DNA from: an uncultured Agrococcus sp.
Lineage (GTDB): Bacteria; Actinomycetota; Actinomycetes; Actinomycetales; Microbacteriaceae
DNA: 64,000 nucleotides
Reading direction: 5' to 3'
NCBI RefSeq assembly: GCF_945915485.1
Contig: NZ_CAMEFJ010000003.1
Location: forward strand, 1 to 64,000
Shown here piece by piece: positions 57,570 through 64,000 of this stretch. The translations under genes and the position numbers were made by a program. A model generated the notes under the pieces. It worked only from the letters and a program-made list of their open reading frames with translations, was not told the origin of the DNA and ran no database searches. Numbering within the stretch: the first letter of the stretch is position 1; each line of letters opens with the position of its first letter.

Positions 57570-58570
57570 TGGACCCTCACTCTCGGATCGATGAAGCTAT
57601 ACGAGATATCGACCAGGAGGTTGATGATCGCATAGGCGAGCGCGATGAAGAGCACGAAGCCCTGCAAGACCGGGAAGTCACGTGCGAAGATCGCGGTTGC
57701 GAGGAACCCTCCGACTCCCGGGAAGGCGAAGACGGTCTCCGTCAACACCGCTCCGGAGATCAGGAGCCCCGCCTGCAGTCCGATCGTGGTCACAACCGGC
57801 AGCATCGCGTTGCGCAGCACGAAGCGGTTGCGGATGATCTTGCTCGCGATTCCCTTCGCACGCCCCGTCCTGACGTAGTCGGCGCCCAGGACCTCGAGCA
57901 CGGAGGCCCTCGTGATGCGCACGATGATGGCCAGCGGGATCGTCGAGAGCGCGAGAGCCGGTAGCAGCAAGTGCGTCAGCGCGTTCAGGGCCGCATCGAA
58001 CTCACCCGTGAGCAAGCCGTCCAGAACGTAGAAACCGGTTGCGTGGGTTGCGTCGATGCCTCGATCCTGGCGCCCCGTCGTCGGCAGCCAGCCGAGCTGC
58101 ACCGCGAACAACCACTTGAGCATGAAGGCGAGGAAGAAGACGGGAATCGTGATGCCGAGCAGGCTGCCGCCGACCATGAGGTGGTCGAGGATCTTGCCGT
58201 GCTTCCTTGCCGCCCAGTATCCGAGCGGGATGCCGATTCCGACCGCGATGATCAGTGCGAGTACCGAGAGCTCGATCGTCGCCGGGAACCGGTTCGCGAA
58301 CTCTTCCAGCACTGGCCTTCGAGTGCTGATCGAATTGCCGAAGTCACCCTGCAGGAGCCTCCCCAGCCAGGTGACGTACTGCTCGTGCAGCGGCCTGTCG
58401 AACCCGTACGCCTCGTTGATGCGCTCCACCGCTTCGGGGGTGGCGCGCTCCCCCAGCAGCGCCGCAGCCGGTCCGCCGGGCAGCGCTCTCACCCAGAGGA
58501 AGAGCAGGACGGTTAACCCGAACAGGGTTGGGATCAACAGCAATATGCGTTTGCCGATGGTTCTCAGCAC
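57566..58570 (-). CDS. Peptide ABC transporter permease (DppB-like)
   Basis: ILLLIPTLFGLTVLLFLWVRALPGGPAAALLGERATPEAVERINEAYGFDRPLHEQYVTWLGRLLQGDFGNSIST. Confidence 0.92.
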   Translation of the reverse strand: MLRTIGKRILLLIPTLFGLTVLLFLWVRALPGGPAAALLGERATPEAVERINEAYGFDRPLHEQYVTWLGRLLQGDFGNSISTRRPVLEEFANRFPATIELSVLALIIAVGIGIPLGYWAARKHGKILDHLMVGGSLLGITIPVFFLAFMLKWLFAVQLGWLPTTGRQDRGIDATHATGFYVLDGLLTGEFDAALNALTHLLLPALALSTIPLAIIVRITRASVLEVLGADYVRTGRAKGIASKIIRNRFVLRNAMLPVVTTIGLQAGLLISGAVLTETVFAFPGVGGFLATAIFARDFPVLQGFVLFIALAYAIINLLVDISYSFIDPRVRVQ

Positions 58571-58661
58571 TTCGAGCTTCTCCGTTAGTGGTTATAGATG
58601 CCGATCGTGGCGGATGCCGCGGCCGGGAACTGGCTCGCGGCATCCGCCGAGTCGATCGATC

Positions 58662-60326
58662 CTACTCGCTGAGCACGATCTCGTTGTACACCTCGTCATT
58701 GACGGGGCTCGCCGGATAGGACTCAACGCGCTCATTGAACGCGAGCGACGGTGCCGGGTGGGCCAGCGGAACACCGGGCATCGCCTCGGCGATCTGCTGG
58801 TTGATGTCCTGGTACACGGAGTTCGCTTCATCCGGGTCGGTCAGCGTACGCGCGTCCGCGAGCGCCGAGAACAGCTCGTCGTCTTCGAAGCCCCACTCGT
58901 TCGAGTAGCTGCCGAAGAAGACGCCGATGAAGTTGTCGGTGTCGTTGTAGTCACCCGTCCAGCCGAGGAGGTGGATGCCGTGGTCCGGCGATCCCTGCAT
59001 CAGGTCGATGTACTCGACCCACTCACTGGCGATCGGGTTCACCGTGATGCCGACTTCCTCGAGCTGGGAGGAGAGAGCGGTGAAGATCTGCTCCGGGTTC
59101 GGCATGTACGGGCGCGAGACGTTCACGGGGTAGTTGAAGTCCAGCTCGAAGCCATCAGCGTAGCCGGCCTGCTCGAGCAGATCGCGAGCGAGCTCGGGAT
59201 CGTGATCGTAGGTGGTGACATCATCGTTGTAGCCGTTCACAACCGGCGGAATGAACTGCGATGCGACCTCGGTTCCCTCGGGCAGCACCTGCGACACGAG
59301 TGCCTCGCGGTCGATCGCGTGCGTGATCGCCTCGCGTACCAGTGGGTCTGCGAGTTCTTCGATCTGCTGGTTGAAGCCGAGGTACAGAATCGTGAACGGG
59401 TCACGCTGCATGATGTTGTAGCCGGCGCTCTCGAGGGCTTCCGTGTCTGCCGGAGCAACGAGGTCGTACCCGTCGATGTCGCCGGCTTCAAGTGCCTGGC
59501 GGCGTGCCGTGGGGTCGTCGATGACCCTGAACACGACCTCCTGCACCTGCCCCTGCTCGCCCCAGTAGTCGGGGTTGGCCTGCAGCACGACTTCGGAGCC
59601 GGGCGACCACGAGTCGAACGTGAACGGACCGGTGCCAGACGGGTGCGCTTCTGCGTACTCGCTGTACTGCGGGGCGTCCTCGGTGCCGCCCATGTCATCC
59701 GCGCCGTACTCTTCCATGGCCGAAGGGCTCTGCATTGCAAATGCCGGGAGCGACAGTGCGGGGATGAATCCCGTGAACGGACGCGTGAGGTTCACAGTTG
59801 CGACGAGCTCTTCGTCGGCGGAGCACGACTCGTAGAGTGCGTTCTCGTCGCCGCGGTTGCCCTGGAAGAGGTTGCCGTAGTAGTACGACATGCTCTCCGC
59901 TGCCGGGAGACCCTCCCAGTTGTACCAACGCTCGAAGTTGGCGCAGACCGCCTCCGAGTTGAACTCGGTGCCGTCGTGGAAGGTGACGCCGTCCTGCAAC
60001 TGGAACGTGTAGGAGGTGCCGTCTTCGCTCGCCTCCCACTCGGTTGCCAGCAGAGGTGCCGGGTCCGCGCCACCGGGCTCGACGCCCACGAGGCCTTCGA
60101 AAATGTTGCGCGAGATACGGAATGTCTCTCCGTCGTTGGCGAACGCCGGGTCGAGACCGGATGGGTCGGACGAGGCGGCGAAGATGAACGTCGAGTTGAC
60201 GTCGTCTGCGGGAGCGTCCCCGTCGCCGTCTCGCTGACTCTCCACGCAGCCTGTCAGGGCGATGGCGAGGGCAGCTCCGCCCGCGATCCCCGCCTTGAGG
60301 CGCCGCTTCTGAGGTTTGATGCTCAC
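58662..60326 (-). CDS. Family-5 peptide ABC transporter substrate-binding lipoprotein
   Basis: AGGAALAIALTGCVES lipobox; PSGLDPAFANDGETFRISRNIFEGLVGVEPGGADPAPLLATEWEASEDGTSYTFQLQDGVTFHDGTEFNSEAV. Confidence 0.9.
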   Translation of the reverse strand: MSIKPQKRRLKAGIAGGAALAIALTGCVESQRDGDGDAPADDVNSTFIFAASSDPSGLDPAFANDGETFRISRNIFEGLVGVEPGGADPAPLLATEWEASEDGTSYTFQLQDGVTFHDGTEFNSEAVCANFERWYNWEGLPAAESMSYYYGNLFQGNRGDENALYESCSADEELVATVNLTRPFTGFIPALSLPAFAMQSPSAMEEYGADDMGGTEDAPQYSEYAEAHPSGTGPFTFDSWSPGSEVVLQANPDYWGEQGQVQEVVFRVIDDPTARRQALEAGDIDGYDLVAPADTEALESAGYNIMQRDPFTILYLGFNQQIEELADPLVREAITHAIDREALVSQVLPEGTEVASQFIPPVVNGYNDDVTTYDHDPELARDLLEQAGYADGFELDFNYPVNVSRPYMPNPEQIFTALSSQLEEVGITVNPIASEWVEYIDLMQGSPDHGIHLLGWTGDYNDTDNFIGVFFGSYSNEWGFEDDELFSALADARTLTDPDEANSVYQDINQQIAEAMPGVPLAHPAPSLAFNERVESYPASPVNDEVYNEIVLSE

Positions 60327-60542
60327 GGTACTGGGCCTTTCATTGAGAAAACAGATCGCACGCACCAACCGCTCCACGGTGAGCGTGCATAGGGGCAATC
60401 GTAGCGCGTCCAGAAACGCTTCGCTCCGACCGAAGATTACGATCGGGTTTCGTTCCACGACGACGCGGATGGGTCGCCCGTGCGCTACCGCGGATCACCG
60501 GGCGTGTCGACTTCGCACACCGCAGCCTACTGGCGCGACCTC

Positions 60543-61619
60543 TTAGTCGAAGCGGGCGGCTCGGCCGGGTGCGAATCCGCTGGGAGGTCCCACCACCCAG
60601 TCCATCGCCGCGGCCTCGACATCCAACGCGATCGTGATGAGCGACTCCCATCGCTCGTAGCGCGCGGCGCCCGGTTTCGGCCGCATGCACACGGGCGCAT
60701 TTTCACCTACGCTGCCGCAGAAGGCCTCCGCCATCGCATAGGGATCGCGGGCCGTCAGCAGGGCATCCCGCTGTTCGGCAGTGTGGCGGTAGCGTTGCTT
60801 CGTCGTCGATGCGTCGTCGGGGTTCGCCTCCCCCTGCGCGAGCGACGGATCGATGAAGTGATTCGTGTGGACGAGCAGTCCGTCCTCGGGCTCGACCACT
60901 GCGACTCCCGCCGGCGACAGCTCGATACTGACCGCGTGCGCGTCGCCCAGGTCGCTCCCCGGCTGCACGACGGTCAGCACGGTCGAGGCGGACACGGGAG
61001 TTGCGCGAGCGATCTCGACCGCCTCTTCGACGGTCTCGGCCCGGTCGAGGATCATGCGCATGAGCACGTGCACCGGAACTCCGGCATCGGTTCGGTCACT
61101 CTCGTGGTTGAGGATGTTGAAGTGCACGCCGAGGCCCTCCGTGACACCGATCTTTCCGAGCATCCCGGTTTCCGTGAAGGTGCGCACGACGCGGTGACCG
61201 AGCGGAATCTCGAGCAGCGTGCCGGTCGGGGCGAGTTCGCCCTGCCAGTCCCAGGTCTGCATCGTGCTCGGCGTCCGTCCGGGAGGGAGGGCGACAACCG
61301 TCGAGCATTCGGTCTGCGGGCGGTCGGAGTAGGCGAGGATCTCCGTGCGCGCGTTGAGCAGCAGCAGATCGCGCATACTCGCACCGGAGCCTTCCGCCAA
61401 CCCCTGCAGTTCCTGCCAGAGGTCGGGAGCGTAGTCGGGAATCATCTCCGCGCTCGCCGCCACCACCCGGTCGACTTCGGCATCCCGGATACCGAGATCA
61501 CGAAATGCCACCCTGTAGAGCCGGACGGATTCGTGCAGTTCGCTGCTGACAGCTCGGCCGTAGACAGCGCCTCGCTGCTCGGGGGTTCCCTCCGGCAGTC
61601 TGACTTCGATAACCCGCAT
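60543..61619 (-). CDS. C45-family acyltransferase/peptidase (acyl-CoA:6-APA acyltransferase-like)
   Basis: GLAEGSGASMRDLLLLNARTEI…ECSTVVALPPGRTPSTMQTWDWQGELAPTG…LGVHFNILNHESDRTDAGVPVHVLMRMIL. Confidence 0.8.
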   Translation of the reverse strand: MRVIEVRLPEGTPEQRGAVYGRAVSSELHESVRLYRVAFRDLGIRDAEVDRVVAASAEMIPDYAPDLWQELQGLAEGSGASMRDLLLLNARTEILAYSDRPQTECSTVVALPPGRTPSTMQTWDWQGELAPTGTLLEIPLGHRVVRTFTETGMLGKIGVTEGLGVHFNILNHESDRTDAGVPVHVLMRMILDRAETVEEAVEIARATPVSASTVLTVVQPGSDLGDAHAVSIELSPAGVAVVEPEDGLLVHTNHFIDPSLAQGEANPDDASTTKQRYRHTAEQRDALLTARDPYAMAEAFCGSVGENAPVCMRPKPGAARYERWESLITIALDVEAAAMDWVVGPPSGFAPGRAARFD

Positions 61620-62317
61620 CACGATGCCACCTCCGGTGGGAAGTGCCCGCGTTTCACATGGTCCTCGGGAAGAGCGTCCATGAGCTGCGCGAGATCCGCG
61701 TGCGGGCATCCCGGGATGGAGCTCTTGACATCCCCCGCGAACTCGTCGCGGACCCGAGTCCGGATGTCCTTCGGTTGTTCCTGACTCAGCTTGAACACCG
61801 CTTGCTCCTCCATTATCGTGATCGCGAAGGCCGTAACGCCTCCTATGATGTTGCGGAAGACGCCCTTCGAGGGCGTCATGTCCCACTGTTCTGCGCGTGT
61901 TCCCTCGAGTTGCGCCACGGTCTGCTCGACGACCGCGAGCGCGTCTTCGTCCTCGAGCATCAAGCGTACGGTGCCCGTCAGGTGCACGGCTGCGTAGTCG
62001 ACCGTCGGCACCGATCCCTCTTTCCGATAGAGCGTCGGCGAAACGTACCCGTGCGAAGAGGAGTGGATGAGCAGCACCTCGGGCGACTCCTGCATGAGCT
62101 GCCAGTGCCGATTCCGTCTGCCCATGTGCGACCACAGGGTCACGCCGACCAGCGAATCCCGTTCGCGCAGATCCACGCCGGGAGGAACGACGACGGGAAC
62201 GTGCGTTGCTATCGGCGCTCCCGACTGCGAGGTGACCGCGAGGGCGAACGGCGTCGTGCGCACCAGATCGACGAGCGCTCTGCCGTCCGGTGGGTGGTAG
62301 TTCGGATACGTGTGCAC
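61619..62317 (-). CDS. FMN-binding negative transcriptional regulator-like (PaiB family)
   Basis: MHTYPNYHPPDGRALVDLVRTTPFALAVTSQSGAPIATHVPVV…HMGRRNRHWQLMQ…YVSPTLYRKEGSVPTVDYAAVHLTG. Confidence 0.9.
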   Translation of the reverse strand: MHTYPNYHPPDGRALVDLVRTTPFALAVTSQSGAPIATHVPVVVPPGVDLRERDSLVGVTLWSHMGRRNRHWQLMQESPEVLLIHSSSHGYVSPTLYRKEGSVPTVDYAAVHLTGTVRLMLEDEDALAVVEQTVAQLEGTRAEQWDMTPSKGVFRNIIGGVTAFAITIMEEQAVFKLSQEQPKDIRTRVRDEFAGDVKSSIPGCPHADLAQLMDALPEDHVKRGHFPPEVAS

Positions 62318-62318
62318 G

Positions 62319-63368
62319 TCAGCGAACGCCCTCGATGATTGCGTCCCACATGACCTCGGACGCGATCGCGCCGAACGACGCGATGCTCTGCCCCAAGCCG
62401 TCGCGCGGGTTGTAGACGGGTAGGTCGACCTCGTCGGTGGTCAGCAGGAACAGCGTGTCGCCGTCCAGCTGCGTGTGGAAGGGCTGGATGCCGCGGTGCA
62501 TGGACGAGTGGATCTGCGTTGCGAGCTGGCGCAGGTCGGTGTCGGAGAGCTTCGCGTTCGTGACGACGACGGAGATCGTGGTGTTGCCCGTCTGCGGCCC
62601 TTCCGGAGATGCCTGTTCGTTCTCGAACAGTCCCGTGCCATCGATGACGGGGTGTCGACGTGTCCCGTCGGGTTGCACGTTGCCGCGCAGCACCGTCCCG
62701 TCTCGATCGATAACGGCGCCGACCGCGTTGACGACGGTGAGCGCGAGCACTTTGAAACCGCCGAACTCGCGGAAGGCGGCGCCCTGACCGGCCCATTCCG
62801 TCGAGCGCGGGCTCATCTTGCCGCAGCTGCCGCCGACGCCGGCTCCGGCCCTGCCGACGGGAACGTGCCGGGCATCCCGGCGCTCGTGCGCGGCTCGACC
62901 CAGTGCATTGTCCGGCGTTATCGCGTTGTCGCGCACGGCGAAGTCGTAGATGCACGCCCCCGTCACAAGCGAGAGGTCGCCGAACCCGGTGCGACGCCCG
63001 CGCTCTTCCAGGAGGGCGTCCGTGACGCCGCTCGCTGCGGCGAGCCCGTGCACGCTGCCGCCGGCGATCGCGATCGCGTGGTTGAACGGGTACCGGCCCG
63101 TGATGCCGATCGCGCCGCCGCGTTCGTCGATCGCCGTTCGAGCGCCTCCCTCGACTTCGACGACCGTGACGCCCGTCGGCCCTTCCGCGTACTCGGCGAC
63201 ACCGATGCTCACGCGCGGAAAATCGAACTCGACGACCCGTTCGTGATCGCCCGGCACCGGCGTGAGCGACGCATCGGCGTTGACGGCGAGCGACTCGAAC
63301 GAGGATCGATCCGTGTGCCGCGGGGAAGCATCCCAGTCGTTCTGCGGTGCGAAGTGGGTCCTGTTCAT
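62319..63368 (-). CDS. P1-family (S58, DmpA-like) peptidase
   Basis: GAIGITGRYPFNHAIAIAGGSVHGLAAASGVTDALLEER…NDNAITPDNALGRAAHER-like region; VVVTNAKLSDTDLRQLATQIHSSMHRGIQPFHTQLDGDTLFLLTTDEV. Confidence 0.85.
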   Translation of the reverse strand: MNRTHFAPQNDWDASPRHTDRSSFESLAVNADASLTPVPGDHERVVEFDFPRVSIGVAEYAEGPTGVTVVEVEGGARTAIDERGGAIGITGRYPFNHAIAIAGGSVHGLAAASGVTDALLEERGRRTGFGDLSLVTGACIYDFAVRDNAITPDNALGRAAHERRDARHVPVGRAGAGVGGSCGKMSPRSTEWAGQGAAFREFGGFKVLALTVVNAVGAVIDRDGTVLRGNVQPDGTRRHPVIDGTGLFENEQASPEGPQTGNTTISVVVTNAKLSDTDLRQLATQIHSSMHRGIQPFHTQLDGDTLFLLTTDEVDLPVYNPRDGLGQSIASFGAIASEVMWDAIIEGVR

Positions 63369-64000
63369 TGTTCCTCCAAGAGTGTGCGGGAATACGGATG
63401 CTGGGGGTCGGCCACGAACGCCTCCATCGTCGCCGACTCCACGACCTCGCCGGAGCGCATAACGCAGATGCTGTCGGCGATGTAGCGGACGACGGCCATA
63501 TCGTGGGTTATGAAGAGCGCACCGAAGCCGTGCTCCCGCTGCAGTCGGCGCAACAGTTGCAGGATCTGCGCCTGAACCGAAACGTCGAGGGCGCTGACGG
63601 CTTCGTCGAACACGATGAATCTCGGGCGGGTGATGAGCGCACGGGCGATTGCGACGCGCTGTCGCTGCCCGCCCGAGAGCTCGTGGGGTCTGCGTGTTGC
63701 GAGATCGTCGTCGAGCGCGACCGATTCGAGCATCTCGTGCACCCGGTCGCGCACCTGCTTACGGCCTCGGGTCTGCACCTGCAGCGGTTCGGCGATGGAT
63801 GCGGCGACGGTCATTCTCGGGTTCAGCGCCCAGACGGGATGCTGGAGCACGGCCTGCATCCGGCCGGCGGCGCGACGGCGACGCAAGTGCTCGCCTTCGA
63901 AGAGCACCTCGCCGGAGTTCGGAGACCGGAGCCCGAGCGCGACGGACGCCGCCGTCGACTTCCCGCTGCCCGACTCGCCCACGAGCCCGAGCGTCTCCCC
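63365..64000 (-). CDS. Peptide ABC transporter ATPase (OppF/DppF-like), runs off the window edge
   Basis: MGESGSGKSTAASVALGLRSPNSGEVLFEG…LSGGQRQRVAIARALITRPRFIVFDEAVSALDVSVQAQILQLLRRL. Confidence 0.9.
   Translation of the reverse strand, partial: GETLGLVGESGSGKSTAASVALGLRSPNSGEVLFEGEHLRRRRAAGRMQAVLQHPVWALNPRMTVAASIAEPLQVQTRGRKQVRDRVHEMLESVALDDDLATRRPHELSGGQRQRVAIARALITRPRFIVFDEAVSALDVSVQAQILQLLRRLQREHGFGALFITHDMAVVRYIADSICVMRSGEVVESATMEAFVADPQHPYSRTLLEEQ

Noticed and set aside
58056-60392. 778-aa + strand ORF
   Set aside because: Antisense shadow of the SBP and DppB genes, which show unambiguous family motifs.
1-64000. CRISPR arrays, tRNA or rRNA genes
   Set aside because: No regular repeat-spacer pattern, cas genes, cloverleaf-like sequence or rRNA motif was noticed by eye; the 71-bp repeats are contiguous with no spacers.

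Overview
High-GC (probably Microbacteriaceae-like) actinobacterial chromosome window. Positions ~1-11,750 form an accessory island that looks less GC-rich, with IS debris at its left edge: an IS3-type orfB abutting a truncated IS5-type transposase. The island carries lipoprotein/Tat-leader proteins and an operon-like array at 4.8-11.7 kb. The array encodes (i) a Tat-leader secreted protein, (ii) an 825-aa protein with an N-terminal peptidoglycan-binding-like region, a DUF1906/Rv2525c-like glycoside-hydrolase-like domain and an uncharacterised C-terminal domain, (iii) a ~197-aa multi-TM protein, (iv) a stand-alone paralog of the C-terminal domain of (ii), split by an IS3-like element whose 4-bp target duplication (TACA) can be read directly, and (v) a ~198-aa paralog of the multi-TM protein. 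Removing the IS plus one TACA restores an intact 244-aa ORF. This duplicated [C-terminal domain + membrane partner] layout resembles a polymorphic effector/immunity locus with an orphan module, and is my main candidate for an undescribed system. The rest (11.8-64 kb) is mostly housekeeping/metabolic: glycosyltransferase, radical SAM, DedA, OYE-like reductase, two-component systems, MFS transporters, amidohydrolase, alkyltransferase-like protein, a ChvE/MmsAB-type sugar ABC operon with ROK proteins, two divergent citrate synthases (one HTH-fused), rplJ-rplL with an L10 leader/attenuator, YqaJ nuclease, and a peptide ABC transporter/hydrolase cluster. Several palindromic operators, a 71-bp tandem repeat, a ~60-bp dispersed direct repeat and a decayed DinB/DUF664 gene were also read from the sequence. 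All family names come from motif recognition; no database search was run.
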